Shown: piece by piece, positions 32,280 to 45,100 of the stretch
Position numbering within the stretch: position 1 is the first letter of the stretch
Layout: each line of letters begins with the position of its first letter
Origin: Montifringilla adamsi
Taxonomy: Eukaryota; Chordata; Aves; Passeriformes; Passeridae
Length of the DNA stretch: 64,000 bases
NCBI GenBank assembly: GCA_017590115.1
Contig: JAGGNK010003113.1
Location: 484,209 to 548,208, forward strand
Reading direction: 5' to 3'
Position numbers and translations under genes: made by a program
The notes under the pieces: model-generated
Databases searched by the model: none
Told to the model about the DNA's origin: nothing
What the model saw: only the letters and a program-made list of their open reading frames with translations

Positions 32280-33660
32280 CTCTCCGCCCCCACTGTCTCC
32301 GCAGGGTGCCCCTCGCCGGGACTGGGGCGCCCTCCCCGGCGGCGCCATTGGCCCCGGTGCGGTTTGAAGCAGGCGTGCGGCGCGGATTGGCCGGGGTGCT
32401 TGTCGGGGAGGCTCGGCGGCGGCGGAGGCGTGGTGACCGCCTTCAAATAGGCAGCCCGGAGCCGGGGGCGCAGCGAGCGCGGTACCGCACAGCCCGGGCT
32501 GTCTTTGTCTGCCGTGGGGCCGGGGCGCGGGCAGGGGCAGCATCGCCGCCGCTCTCACTCCGGCCCCGCTCTCACTCCGGCCCCTTTTCGCAGCCGACGG
32601 CGCCCGAGCCCCTCGCTGCCCGTGGCGGCCGCTCACCCGTGTCCCGGTGCCGGCACGGAGGATGCCCGTCGAGGCGCTGCAAGCCGGTGACACCATGAAG
32701 GGGGTGACGGTGACGGCGCCTTTCACCTCGGCCATGCCCGTCCGTATCCTCCGCAAAGGGCCCGCGTATTTCCGCCGGCACGCCGAGCCGGGGGCCGGCA
32801 AGCCCAGCGCAGTGGAGAGGCTGGAGGCCGACAAGGCCAAGTACGTGAAGAGCCAGAAGGTCGCCAGCACCAAGCAGGAGCCGGTGAAGCCACTGCTGCT
32901 CAAGCAGCCCCTCTTCACCCCCGGGGTGCGCCGGGCTGTGCTCACCCCCAGCCGCAGGGCACCCCCGGGGCCGCGCCGCGCCGACGCTGCCAGCCCGAAG
33001 ACCTCCCTTGACCTGGAGATCCTCAACAACCTCATCAACCTCTGTGACAGCCCCTTCCCCAAGGCGGAGAGCCCGCTGGGCAGGGAGTGCAGGTGGCGGG
33101 CGGAAGCGCCAGCGGTGGAGGGGGCTGTGAAGCCACCGGAGAGCCCGGCCGCCACCAAGCCCCCCGGCAGCGTGGCCGTGCGGAGGGTGGACGTCCGTCC
33201 CTGTGCAGCTCCGCGGAGCCCAGTGACACCGCTGCCTGCATCCCCCATGCCAGGTGGGCTGCCTGTGACCCCGTCCCGGAGCTCACCCGCCCGCCCGGAG
33301 AGCGCCCGCCGGCAGCCGCTGCTGCACCGCTCCAAGTCGGACCTGAGCGATCGGCTCTCGCGGGCCACCGCCGACCTGGAGCGCTTCTTCAACTACTGCG
33401 GCCTTGACCCCGAGGAGATGCAGGACATGGGGGCCGAGCGCTTCGCCCGCGCCAGCTCTGACATCGTGTCCCTCAAGTTCCACAGCGTGAGCACGGCCAG
33501 CTCGGAGGGCGGCCGCTCGCCACCCAGCGCCGCCACCCCCGAGGGACGGCCGGCGGAGCGAGTGCCCTACGGCATCTCCATCATCGAGCGCAACGCCCGC
33601 GTCATCAAGTGGCTCTACGGGCTGCGCCAGGCCAGGGAGACCCAGCAGGTCTCCGACGTG
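32280..33660. promoter_or_regulatory. FAM110A: CpG island over FAM110A promoter and CDS
   Basis: High CpG density from just after the minisatellite through the end of the coding exon. The density drops sharply after the stop codon. Confidence 0.7.
32347..32447 (+). promoter_or_regulatory. FAM110A: CCAAT boxes and CHR-like sites upstream of FAM110A
   Basis: Inverted CCAAT boxes (ATTGG) at 32347-32351 and 32386-32390, plus CHR motifs TTTGAA at 32363-32368 and TTCAAA at 32442-32447. The last directly adjoins CCGCC. All lie 215-315 bases upstream of the ATG in a CpG island. NF-Y sites combined with a CHR are the hallmark of G2/M genes controlled by DREAM and B-MYB-MuvB. Motifs are seen; function is inferred. 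Confidence 0.5.
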
Positions 33661-33663
33661 TAG
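32662..33663 (+). CDS. FAM110A: FAM110A, centrosome/spindle-associated protein, single coding exon
   Basis: 333 aa from ATG 32662 (A at -3) to TAG. An in-frame GTG 15 bases upstream is not a likely start; a second ATG with a good context lies at 32695. The family's N-terminal block [18 protein letters not shown] is at about residues 48-65. The middle block [10 protein letters not shown], the serine/proline-rich linker, [20 protein letters not shown] and the C-terminal [20 protein letters not shown] all match FAM110A. Members localise to centrosomes and spindle poles and bind CSPP1; no enzymatic domain is known. The whole gene is CpG-dense. A CCCCTTTTCGCAG at 32581-32593 could be the acceptor for an upstream untranslated exon. 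Confidence 0.97.
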   Translation: MPVEALQAGDTMKGVTVTAPFTSAMPVRILRKGPAYFRRHAEPGAGKPSAVERLEADKAKYVKSQKVASTKQEPVKPLLLKQPLFTPGVRRAVLTPSRRAPPGPRRADAASPKTSLDLEILNNLINLCDSPFPKAESPLGRECRWRAEAPAVEGAVKPPESPAATKPPGSVAVRRVDVRPCAAPRSPVTPLPASPMPGGLPVTPSRSSPARPESARRQPLLHRSKSDLSDRLSRATADLERFFNYCGLDPEEMQDMGAERFARASSDIVSLKFHSVSTASSEGGRSPPSAATPEGRPAERVPYGISIIERNARVIKWLYGLRQARETQQVSDV

Positions 33664-34380
33664 CAGTGCCGTGCTGGGCACCTGGGATGGGTCGCTCATA
33701 AGTGGGCAATGCTGGATGGGGACAAAGCGCTGGCTGTGCCCTGGGAGGAGCAGGGAGCTCTTGGTGGTGACAGGACCCTTGAACTCAGCCCTGCTGTGCC
33801 ACAGCATCACTGGCCTGATGTGCCAGGGATCCATGGTCAGACCCCTGTGCCAGCACTGGAGAACCAGGGCCCTGCGAGCTCATGGGAAGGCAGAGGACAC
33901 GTGTCCCTGGGTGTGGGGCTGGTCCTCAACACCCACAGGGCCTCATGTGTGGCTGCCCTGCCTGTACTGCTGGCAGCTCCTGCCTGTCCTGCTCCTCACC
34001 AGCACCCTGGGTCCCCCTGCATGGAGCAGGGACACTGTGCTGGTGAAACAGCTGTCCCCTTGCAGCCTCCACGGAAGGGGTCCTGCTTCCTGGGGTGGTG
34101 GCCACATCCTGGTGGTCCCATCTTATGGCTGAAGAAAAGCCTGGTGCTTTGAGGGGTGAGGGAGAAACCTGACCCCCTGCTTCAAGCTGCCCAGGGCTGT
34201 GTGTCTGTGTGTCTGTGTGAGTGTCTGTGGGTGCCTGTGTTCCCCTTCCTGACTGCCAGTGGGCAAGAAGTCCCCACCATGCTGGGCCTGGTATTTATGA
34301 AGACAACAGTTCCTCTTTTCTACTCTTTTCCTTATGTTTGATCTGTAAATAATAACAGTAATTTTAATGCAGCCAGTTTT
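33664..34380 (+). other. FAM110A: FAM110A 3' UTR (inferred)
   Basis: Region between the stop codon and the ATTAAA signal. It contains a short TGTGTGTC repeat at 34199-34230 and an AT-rich end from about 34290. Confidence 0.55.
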
Positions 34381-34386
34381 ATTAAA
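34381..34386 (+). terminator. FAM110A: Poly(A) signal of FAM110A
   Basis: ATTAAA about 720 bases after the stop, followed within 15 bases by a TGTGTTTTGG...TGTGTGTTG GU-rich stretch. This is the expected arrangement for cleavage and polyadenylation. Confidence 0.65.
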
Positions 34387-37193
34387 TGCCTGTGTTTTGG
34401 AGGCTGTGTGTTGTCTCTTGGGGTGGTGGAATTTGGGATGGGACAGGGACTCTTGGGGTGCCAGTAGCTCTGCAGGGCTGTGGGTGCTGAGTGGACGGGT
34501 GCTGGAAGGGAATCACGGGTTCCGTGCTGCAGAGTGCCAGCGCGGGGCCCAGCGGGCACGGCAGGGCGGCGGTTGGCTCTGGCAGGTCCCGGCAGAGCCC
34601 CAGCCGCTGGGATTCCCCTCTGTGCCATGCACCCTCCCCGCCTCCTTCCCTCCCTCCTGCAAAGCTTGGCCAGGTCCCGGCTCTCCAGGAGCTGGGAGAC
34701 GGGGGTGGCAGCAGCAGAGGCCTCCCAGGTGGGCTGGGATGAAAGCTGGCGCAGGGAGCGCTTTGAAGATGAAAAGCGCCCGTGTGTTCTCCCAGGGCAG
34801 CCTCGCATGGCACCACAGCTCCCCCGGCGCCTCAGGTGCCACCTGTGCCCTGCAGTCACCGTGCTCCTGATGTCCCATGCAGGCAGGTGTCTGCTGGGGA
34901 AGGTGACGTCAAAGCCACCAGCAAGCACCTGCACCCAGGAACCCCACCTGAACCCTGGGGCTGCCTCTGCCTCCCTTCAGTGGCAGCTCCCCAGCAGCTG
35001 CCGGCCAAGGCAGCACCACAGGCCCTTGGCTGGGACTTCCATCCGGCCCTTGGGGTCCCCAGAAAAGCTGTCATAAAGAAGAATTTACCACCCCAGCTTG
35101 ATTTCTGTTGCGCTCTGTTTGTGCTGTTGTGTGTCCACACAGATCCCCTGCTTAGGGTGCAGGGTCCACGTGACTCCCGCTGGGTTATTGTCAGGTCCAG
35201 CTGCTGGGAATGTGGAGGGCAGGATGTGGTGTCAGGACGTGGTGACAGGACACGGGGATGGCATGTGGCTGTGAGTCAGGCTGATGAAGTGCTCTGGGAG
35301 GACATGCACACCCAGGGGATCCTTAATGATGGCACAGGGCACTGGGGTGCCTCCCCAAAGAAAACACTCCTGAAACCAGAGGGTGACAGGGACCCTGGGC
35401 AATCGCCCGGGGACAGGCTTTGCCCTTGGGGAAATCTCTGAGGGAACCAGATCCTCACTGGTGCTGGGACCGGCTGTGCTGTCGGATTCCTCAGCGTGGT
35501 GTGTCCCAGGGCTCGGTCTAAATTTGTTGCTATTGCTAAGGAGAAGAGGGGGGGCCCACCAGTCCCCAGCCAGTAAAGGGCTGGGCTGTCCCTCAGGTGC
35601 TGCCAGTCCTTGGTGTGGCTCTGGTGTCCCATGCCCAGCATGAATGGGACCTGACACGACCATCCAAAGCCCTGTGTGCTCATGTGTGCACGATCCCGTG
35701 CACGCAGGATGTCTGTGTGTCCGCGTGCACACGTGTTTGTGAGCAGCATTTCGATGTGCACACACCGATGCACACACAGCAGCCTTGTTCCCGAACCAGG
35801 AGTCTCCATCTGACCCTCACCCATGGGACTGCCAGCATGAAACCCTGGCACAGACACGTTCAGACACATGTCCCCCCCCAGAATGCCCCCCCATTGCATG
35901 TCCCTGCTGGGGACAGCCCCATGCTCCCTATCACTTTCCCTGGCAGCTGCTTCCTGGTGGCTCCAGTTTCATGGCGAGCACAGCTGAGGCCGTCAGTTAT
36001 TCTAGGGAGGAGGGACAGCCGGGGAAATGTCCATCACCCTCACCCTCTGCGCTGAGATTCCCCACGGGTGCCCCACGAGCAGGCAGGAGCTGCAGGCAGG
36101 CAGCCAGGACAGAAGGAAAACCTGCAGCACCGCCCCCCGTGTTTTCCATTTTTTAATTATTCCCCACTGATGAGCATCTTCTGGAAGCGCCAACAACGTC
36201 ACGTGCTTTAATCAGTGTTAATTAGCGGGTGCCTCGGGACAGTGATGAGGGCAGGCAGCAGGAGCCCCCCTCTGCTGCGTGCACAGCCGGTGTCGGTGCC
36301 AGCACCCACCACCTCCCGCTCCCAGCCCCAGTAACCCACAGCCCCCTCCCCACCCACGAGCCCCCAGCCCCTTCCTGCCTGTCCTGGGGCCCTGCCAGCC
36401 CCTGCCACTGCAGTGTCTGCTCCCAGCAAGCGCCTTCCAGAACTGGGCCACTGGCCATCCGAGGACTGGTCCCCATGAATGTCCCCAAGGATACCCCCTG
36501 CTCTTCCTGTCCTCTCTGAGAGCTGGAGAAACTCAGCTCCATCCCATGAGGAGCCGTGCCTGTCCTGCCAGAGATGGGGACAGTGGCTGGGGCCATGCTT
36601 GGAAGGGGACAGCCTGTGGCCCTCTGCATGGCTGTGTCTGGACAAAAGGGGAAGGAGGGACACCACCAGCCTCCATGCTTATCAGGATTCCTGTCCCATC
36701 CAGCTCCTCTAATCCTGCAGGAAAGTGGGATGGTGGGGCATTTACAATATCCATAACCAGTGAAAAGGCAAAGCCCCCATCATGTCTGGGGTCCCTCTGA
36801 ATGCATATGGTCTCAGGGGCTCTCAGCCCCATCACCGGGGGGGTCTTGGAGCCCTGTCCCCAAGACAAAACCCTGAGGCCCAGCAGAAATTCGGGGAGAG
36901 AAGCTGAGGTGAGATCAGGGGGTTTCCATATGCTGGAGCCCACTTTGGCAGGTCTGGCTTTGTCCCACTCCTGCAGCTCCTGCAGCTCCAGCTCCTGCAG
37001 CGCCCTTCACCCCTGCCCACGGTTCCTCCAGCATGGCCGTGGTGACACTGCAGACTTCTGAAAAATGGGATAAACGAGAGTAAAAAAATAAACTCATGGC
37101 CAAGTTTCCCTGCAGCAGCTGGGGCATCTTAGCCGCCCCCAACCATCCCTTGTCCCGGACTTGTCTCTCAGTGCTGGCACTGCCGTGGGCACG
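34387..37193. other. FAM110A-ANGPT4 intergenic region (3' to 3')
   Basis: No gene recognised. Contains a GT/CA alternating tract (35670-35785) and an AT-rich element with CACGTG and TTAATTAG (36140-36230). The ANGPT4 3' UTR must occupy the right part; ATTAAA on the minus strand at 36206-36211 is a candidate end. Confidence 0.55.
35670..35785. repeat. Alternating purine-pyrimidine (GT/CA) tract
   Basis: Imperfect GTGTGC/GTGCACAC sequence including GTGCAC and ACACGTGT palindromes, similar in kind to 7460-7635. Confidence 0.65.
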
Positions 37194-40100
37194 TTAGAAG
37201 CTCGTGGGTCGGATCATCATGCGGGTGCCCTTCAGGGAGTAGCTGGGCCCCTGGAAGTGGTGCCAGCGGATGCCGTTGAGCTTGCGGATGTTGTTCTGGG
37301 CCGGGTAGTAGATGCCATTCAGGTTGGAGAGGCCACAGGCATCGAACCACCATCCTGTGGGAAGGGAGAAGGGTAGGGAGGTGGCATCGCAGGCTGGCAC
37401 CCATGGGTGCTGCATGGGGGCGTCCCCCTGCTCCACTCACCTCCCGACAGCATCTGGGCACACTTGCAGAGGCAGTTGTCATTGTCGGCGTCACGGGTGC
37501 TGAACTGGGTGCCCTGCAGCGCCAGGCCACTCTGCTGCCCAGCCGTGCCACTGTAGTCCTGCAGCGACAGCCTGTGCCCAGGGAACACAGCCACTGTCAC
37601 TGCCGGCTGCCAGGGGGTCACAGAGCCCCCAGCACTGCTCAGGGGCTGCCAGGAGATGAACACAGCACAGAGGGATGTGGGCAGAGATCCTGCAGTTCCA
37701 GCTTGGCCTCCTGTCCTTGGCCCCCAAGAGTGGGGGTTGTGGTATGCTGGGGCAGAGAGGACCCCCAAGTCTCCTCTGGTTCTCTTGCTGGGGTCAGCTC
37801 GGTGCATGCACGGGTTGGATGGTGCAGGGCATATCTGGGGTCTGGTTCCACCTCCAGCCCAGCTGCTTTCCACCCTCCTGCCCATGGCCAGGAGTACATG
37901 GTCATGGCAAGCTGAGCATTAGGAGCACAGCATCCCTTTGTGGACATGGACAGCCTGAGGAAACCCAACACCCCTGGAAATGCCTGGTGGCCACAGCTGT
38001 ATCACCTCCCTTGCCCAAACAAAGAACCTCAGTGCAAGTGCCCACGTTGCTCCCACGGGGATGGCAAATCCCACTGTCTTGATGCAAGTTTATACATTAA
38101 AAATCTACTTCTTAGAAGCCCAGGGAGAGATGAAAGTGTCACAGCAATGTGCCTGGCACCTGGCACCATAACTACACCAGGACAACCCAGTGAAGCCCCC
38201 GGTGATCCTGCACCTCCCCGGGACACCCCACCCAGCCCTTCACCGTGGGCACTGCTGCCCACAGGGCTTGGGGACAGTCAGAGATGGGGAGTTTGGGGTG
38301 GCTGTTCCCACAGTGCCTCTCCCCTACCTGTAAAACTGCCGCTCACTGCCCAGCTGGAATTTCCCGTAGTGGGCATACACCTGGCCGCCCTCCCAGTCCC
38401 GCAGCTCCACCCGCAGGGCGTAGGGCACCCGGCTGGTCAGCAGGTGCACGGCCTCATTCCCCAGCCAGTACTCCCCCGACGCGTCCCCAAAGCCCTGTGG
38501 AGCAGCAGGGGGATTGTTCAGGGTGCCCGGGGTGCCCCCAGGGTGTCCCCCTCCCCGGCCAGGCACACACCTGCTTGTACTCCCTCCAGCTCCTCTGGAA
38601 GCTGAGGCTGCCGTTGGCACGCAGCTGGATGATGGTCCAGCCCCCTCGATCCGTCTCCATGTCACAGTATGCCTGCAAGGGGAGCGAGGGACACCTGCGG
38701 GTGGCTCGGAGCCAGGTGCATCCCTGCCAGGCCGGGCAGCTCAGTGTGGGTGCTCTGTGGGTGCTAGAGCTGGCTGAGGGGCTGGTGAGGGTGTGCTGTG
38801 CCCGTGCCTGGCTGAGGGCTCTCTCCTCCCTCCATGGCTGTGGACAGCGGCTGGGGTCTGGTGCTTATAGGTCAGGGTGCCTAAAATCAGTTTTATGCCC
38901 TCATTTGGAAGGCTGTGCCAGCTCTGTTTTCATCCCGTGGGTGCTGCCTTCACCCCTGTGCAGGCCCCAAGGCTGGATGGGGTGGAGAAACTGCCCTGGG
39001 ATGTGCCAAGCAGCAGGGATCTGGTGTGGGGCTGGTGTGCACTGGGTGGGCAACACTGGGTGTGGCAGGGAAGCCCTCTCTGGACTGTGCTCACCTTTTT
39101 GGGCTCGCTGAGGTTGGCAATGTGCAGGGTGTAGATGCCACTGGCATGGATGCCCGCCCGGCGCACCTCGGCACAGTCCTGGAATTGCTGCTCCTGCCCA
39201 GGTGACATGGCTGTGGCAGAGGGGACAATGAGAAGGCAGAAACTGTGATGGCCCTGCAGCCCTGCCATGCTTTGCTGCTCTTCCCTCTCCCTTTATGCTC
39301 ACAGATTATTTTTTATCTTTTGTGCCATCTCCTGAGGGCTGAGCAACGCAGCTGTGCCACCAGGGCTGCTGCCAGCCTGACCCCTGGGGGTTTGCCATGG
39401 CTGGGAATGGCATCAGGCTATGGACCCAGCCCTTGGGGCTCCAAGCTGCTCCCTGGTTGCAATGAGTGGATCATTTTCTAGTGGAAGGATGCTGGAGTGA
39501 TATGAGCTTTAAGATCCCTTCCAACACAAACCATTCTACGATTGAATGATTCTATGATTTTTGAGGTGAAGTCACTCAAGCTGAGCAGACCACAGGGGGC
39601 ACCCTGGCACGCTCCTGGGAGAACAAGGAGCTTTCCCACTGCCCCCACTGTGCCCGCACACCCGCTCACCTCTGCCCTGGGAGATGAGGCGCACCAGGCT
39701 CTGGACAGACCGGAGGAGCTGGAGCTGCTGGCGCTGCAGCAGGCTGGTGTTGGCACTGGCAGCCAGCAGCGTCCTTTCCATCTCCTCGATGGTGCCGCTC
39801 TGCCGGCTCAGCAGCCGCTGCAGCTTCTCCTTCTCTGAGTGGGCCCCCGCCAGCTCCGCCTGCTGCTTCGTTTCCATCTCCAGCACCCGCACCTCCAGGA
39901 TGCTGGGAGTGGGATGCAGCGGTGATGGGGTGGCAGAGCGGTCCCAGCGTGTCTGCAGGGACCCATTGCTGTCCCCACCCCCTGCTGCACCCCCTGATTG
40001 TACCCTCACTTCTGGGATGTGCCCAGCCTGGGGAACCCAAAGCCCAGTGGCCGTGCTGGGGCTGTGCAACCCCCCAGCGATTGCAGCCAGCATGTGGAGG

Positions 40101-42078
40101 GGTTCAAGCCCCCTCAAAATGCAGTGTGAGGTGGTAGAGACCTCCCTGTGGGGTCCAAGGGCTGTGGGGGTCCCTGAGCCACCCCAGCCCCTACTTGTTT
40201 CTGTTCTGCAGCTTGTGGATCTCATTGGTCTGCAGCAGCAGCTGCTTCTCCAGCTTGGTGGTGGACAGGGAATTCTCCTGGAGCTGCATCTCGATGCGCC
40301 ACGTCTGATTCAGCACCTGCCTCGGGAGCAGAGGGGAGCCTTGGATCAGCAGCCAGGGCCACACCACACCCCAGGTGTCACCGGGCCGGCCGTCTCTGGC
40401 ACCGGTGCATTAAACCCTGTGTCACTCAGGGCATCGCTTTTATCTGCAGACAAACCGTGCCACCCACCACGTCTCAGGGTGGCGGGGACGTGGGGACACA
40501 CCCGCCGTACCTGGGCCTCCACGTCGGTGAGCTTGCGGCTCTGCTCGGCGCTGCGGTTCAGCAGGGAGCTGCCGATCTCCAGCATGGTGGCGGTCTGGTT
40601 CTGCACTGCCGTCTGCTGCAGCTCCGCCATCTCCGGCTTCATGCTGCTCTGGATGTAGCTCTCCAGCTGTGCAGGGAAGTGAGGGTGCAGGGGGTCATTT
40701 GGGCACCTCTTCGGGTTCTACCTCAGCATCCCAGCTGAGCCTGGCACCACTGGGCACAGCCCTGTGTCTCCACAAGGCTTGACCCACCTCGGGGTCATTG
40801 GAATCTTATCAGAGGACAGAGCGAGCTGAGCTGCTGCAGGGAAGGCTCCTCAAGCACCGGCTGCCAAGATTCCTGGGCTGTGGTACCAGCTGGGGCCTGG
40901 CATGTGTGTCTGTGTGCCCAGGTGTGCTGGCGAGCTGGGGCTGATGCCCAGCCAGGGTTGCCTGTGCCAAGCGGCCAGGCAGGGAGTGGCTGGCACTGGC
41001 ATCAGCATCAGCTGCCAGCCCCCAGCCACTGAGGATATGGAGGGTGAGGGGACACCATAGCCAGGGAGGGTGGGTGTCCGGCACCCGGTGCCGCTCCACC
41101 GCCTGGAAGCGCTCGGGGCTGGGAAGAAGCTGGCTGCGAACACAGCTCGGACACAGCTGAGATGACGCTTCCGCTTTCCCAGCCCGCGGGGGAGCCGCCT
41201 TTCCCAAAGGCTTTGCTATTTCTGGCAGCCCCGCCATGAGGTTCCCATTCAGCCCCTCCCCAGGGCGATGGCCTCGGTGGGGGCACGGTCCCTCGGCGGG
41301 GCCACAGGGAGCGGAAGGGGCCACGCTGCCGCCCACGCTGGGAAAGCAGCCCCTGAGAGCAGGAGGGATGGGGGCTGCCCAGCTCCCTGCATCCCGCAGA
41401 TGCTGCTTCCCTGCTTGCCCAGATCCTGCTCCCTGCCTGAGCTCCCCAGAGGTGCAGGCAGAGCCCCACATCCCCCTGCATCTTGTGGGTTCGTGGAGCA
41501 GGATCAGCAGGGTTGGGATGCTGCTCTCTGGGCAGCGTGGAAAGCAGGCAGTGGTGCCGGGATGTTCTGCAACGGGGTGGGAATGCAGCGCTGCTGGGAT
41601 GCTTGGCACGGTGGCAAGCAGGCAGCAGTGCTGGGATGTTTGGCACCATGGAATACCAGAATGTTCAGCACCAAGGCAGGCAGCAGTGTTGGGATACTCA
41701 GCGTGGGAGTGGGGCCGGCAGTGGGCCAGGGCACAGGGCTCTGCACTTGTTTGGCATGACGAAATCTCACTGCTCCCTCCTCCTCTGCACCAGGCAGTGG
41801 CAAAACCATCACCCCACTGTGAGCATCCATGTGGGGCAGGAGGGATTGGGGCAGGAAGGTCCCAGGGCTGACCATCCCAGCCAGCACTGCCTGCACCCGT
41901 TTCCCTGGGGATTTTCCCTCGCAGGAACATGCTCTCAGGGAGGAAGCAGGGAAAGGTCGGAAAGCCGCGTCTGGAAAACATTTCCCCGAGCTGAGGGATT
42001 GCTGGAGAGTTTCCCTTTAACCACGTCGTTAATCTTGTTGCTTCACAGGGCTTGGGGAGGCCTTTTCTCCCTCTCAAT

Positions 42079-42113
<35 letters not shown>

Positions 42114-45100
42114 AAACATATCTGCGAGCTGAGGGCAGAACATACCCACAGAAAAGGTCAAGCTGGCACAGGGAAGGCTGAGAGCCCTGGAGATGGAGCC
42201 CTGGATCCTGGCCCCAGCAGCTCCCTGGGAGCTGGAGTGGGGCACAGTGTCCCCAGGCATGTCTGGCATAGGGGACACAAGCACAAGTGGGGCAGGCTCT
42301 GAGCCAAGGACAGAGAATCTGGGATCCCCCCTCCTTAATCTCGTGGGTGCTGATGTGAGCTGGGCTCTCCTGGCCTCAGAGACTCATTTCTGCACCATAA
42401 GGGCAGAGCTGCTGCGGGAAGAGCTGTGGTGCTGTTTTGCTCACCTCAAAACATCACCATGGAGCAAGAGGAAACTCAGCCACTTGTTGTCCCCATGCTG
42501 GGATCCCATTGCCCACAGCTGGATCATCCCATGCTGCCTTCTTGCAGCCACATCCCTCCCCTATGCCCCAGTTCCTGTCCCGCTCTGGCATTTCTAAACA
42601 TTTCACAAGCACCGGCTCAGGAATCCTTGAGTCACAGGTGGGTGGAAAACCCTTCACCTGCTCCCCATACCACTGCACACATCCTAGGGTGAGCAGCACC
42701 AGCCCCTGTGCCTCAGGCACCTCAGAGCTGCCAAAATGCCACTGCCTCACTGGAGACCCCATCCCACCCCAAGTCCCCCGCTAGACCCAGCGGCACCATC
42801 AAGTGTTTGTGTTTGAACTAAAATTAATTCCTCCTGAGACAGAAGCAGCTGATGTGTCCTTGTGTGCTGGGTCCTGGCCATGACCCCACCAAGGGGTGCT
42901 GAGTGGGGAGGGTGGGCCAGCCCCCAGTGCCATGGATGGGGCTGCTGGGGGAGGCCAGTGCTGGGGATGCCTGAGGGGACCTGGGGAACCTGTTGGGTAC
43001 CAGGAGACCTCCCAATTTCTCAGCACCCTGCGGGGCTCCCCGTGCCAGGGCAGAGCAGACAGGGATGCAACGTTGTTTACAATCTGTCCCTGAACCCAAT
43101 GCCTCTTTTGAGCCCTCGTTTGTTTGTTCAGGGCTGGAGTCTGACCAAAACAAGCGTTCTTGGGCAGCTCTGCTGAAATTTGGGAAGCTGAGGAACAACA
43201 GCAAAAAACATAGCTGCAAGCTGCCTCTAAAAGGAGAGAGCTATGCTGCAGGATGGGATGGGATGGGATGGGATGGGATGGGATGGGATGGGATGGGATG
43301 GGGTGGAATTGTTGTGATGGGATGGATGGATAGAACAGGATGGGGATGGGGAAGGAATGAGGCACTGGCTGCCCAGTGCTCCACTGCCTCGTGCTCCTTG
43401 GGGCTGTGGTGAGGGGCACTGCTGCCCACAGCTGCCCAGATGTGCAGTCCCACTTTGCCTGTGGCTGTCTGCTCTGCACAGGGCCATGTGCACCTGTGGT
43501 GGGACCCTGATCCCCTGCCTTTCTTGGCCATACAAAGGCTGCCCTCATCCTGAGAGCTGGCCTGGGCACACAGGGCACAAAGACACCAGGGCACAGGGAC
43601 ACCAAGGCAGAGAGCTAAGGGCACAGGGACCCCAGGGCACAGGGACCCCGGGACTCGTGTGCACCCAGCAGACCCCGCAGGTTCCACAGTGGCAGAGATT
43701 CGGTGCCACCAGCCAGGTTGTCACTGGCCCTGCTGACCCCTCTGCAGAACTCTGGGCTGGCTGCCAGCAGAGCCACGGTTCAGCGTTTTCCCAGCTCTTG
43801 AGGAATTTGTTCTCTAGGATGGCTGAGGGGACAAGGAAGAACGTCCTGCACGTCCCTGCTGCCTGCACTGTCCCCCACAGCCAGGGTGGCTACCCAAGCG
43901 GCGTGGCTGGCACAGGCCATCCCCGGGATCCCCACTCAGTGTGTTGGCCCCATCCTGATCCCTGAGTGCTGCAGGGGCTTGGCACGGGGACATCACCCAG
44001 GAAACGGCACAGAGGCACACAGGTCCCATTGCAGCCTGGTGGCACACCACAGGACAGGCATGTGGCTCTGCTGGGTCAGTGACAGCTGGGGACAAGCCAT
44101 TTCCCCTCTTATCAGTGCAGGTACCCAGTGTTCCTGGCATGGGCTGGGGGGTTCAGGGCCCCCAGGGATGTGTCCCATGGGATGAGCTATTCCTGGGTCT
44201 GACGCAGGCAGTCACACTCAGCTGCTGGGGGCTCCAGGAAGGAAATGCTGCTTCCTGCCTCAGGCATTGGGGATGGGGTGAGCCAGTGGGGGCTGAGGGT
44301 GGCAACCCTGTGGGGACACAGCCCCTCTGGTGTGGCACCCCACTGCTCCCACACAAAGTCTCACCAAGTGCTGGGAGCTTCTGCAAAGCCCGTAGGAGGG
44401 AAAATGATGAAGCTGGAGAGATTTTGGTGGCCCCTGCCCTTGGGACCCTCTCCCCACCACTGGCCAAACCCCTTCCCAGTCTCCTTGCTCAGAACTTGGA
44501 ATGCTGATCCCCAAGGAATGCTTGGCACGGCTAACCCAGCAAGGACCATGAGGAGCCCTGTGGCAAGGATGGACAGGGAATACAGCCCCAGTGGGGAGTG
44601 CTCTGGGTGAGTGATCTGCAGCAGCACCCGCAGAACCTGCAGCACACATCCCATCCATGCAGGCAGTGCTTGATGCCAGCTGCACACCTGCACAGAAAAG
44701 CTGACCTGGATGCTCAGGTGGGCACAGGCCCCAATGCCCGAGCTGTGCCACAGGGATGCTGCATGAGTGGGTGCTGGACACAGATCCCTGCCCACACCAC
44801 CCCGCTGCGTGTCCCCCCACATCCCCCATCCTACCCCCTACCTTCAGCAGCCACTGGGTGCTGTTCTCCAAGATCCTCTCCAGGTGCCGCAGGCGCTGGG
44901 CAGCCCCGTGCCCTGCGGTGCCGGCCGGCGAATCCCTCTGGAGCAGCACGTTGGCGGGGCCGGGGGCGGCGGGGCAGGGCAGAGGGTCGGCCTCGGGCAG
45001 CACGAAGGTGTAGCTGCAGTGGCCGTGCTGCACGCGGTGGTAGCGCCGGCGGCCGCCGCCCTCCAGAGCCCGGCGCTGGGCTCCGGCAGCGCACAGAGCC

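Larger units (their letters stand above)
40667..44841 (-). other. ANGPT4: ANGPT4 intron 1 with repeats
   Basis: The longest intron of the window. It contains a degenerate minisatellite (41560-41715), a 26-base T run (42084-42109), a perfect (GGGAT)n array (43251-43304) and a GGGCACAGGGAC-type repeat (43560-43660). I found no exon in it. Confidence 0.85.

Noticed and set aside
32647..32661. Start of FAM110A at 32647
   Set aside because: That codon is GTG. The first in-frame ATG is 32662 with A at -3.
32109..33392. 427-aa minus-strand ORF
   Set aside because: Antisense of FAM110A. GC-rich coding DNA often leaves the opposite strand open, and no family resemblance is seen.
40809..42077. 422-aa minus-strand ORF inside ANGPT4 intron 1
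   Set aside because: No conserved domain, low-complexity composition, and it overlaps a minisatellite. The ANGPT4 exons on each side splice in phase without it.
42084..42115. T26 followed by AAATAAAC as a processed pseudogene tail
   Set aside because: Read on either strand, the poly(A) signal is on the wrong side of the run, and no coding similarity is adjacent.
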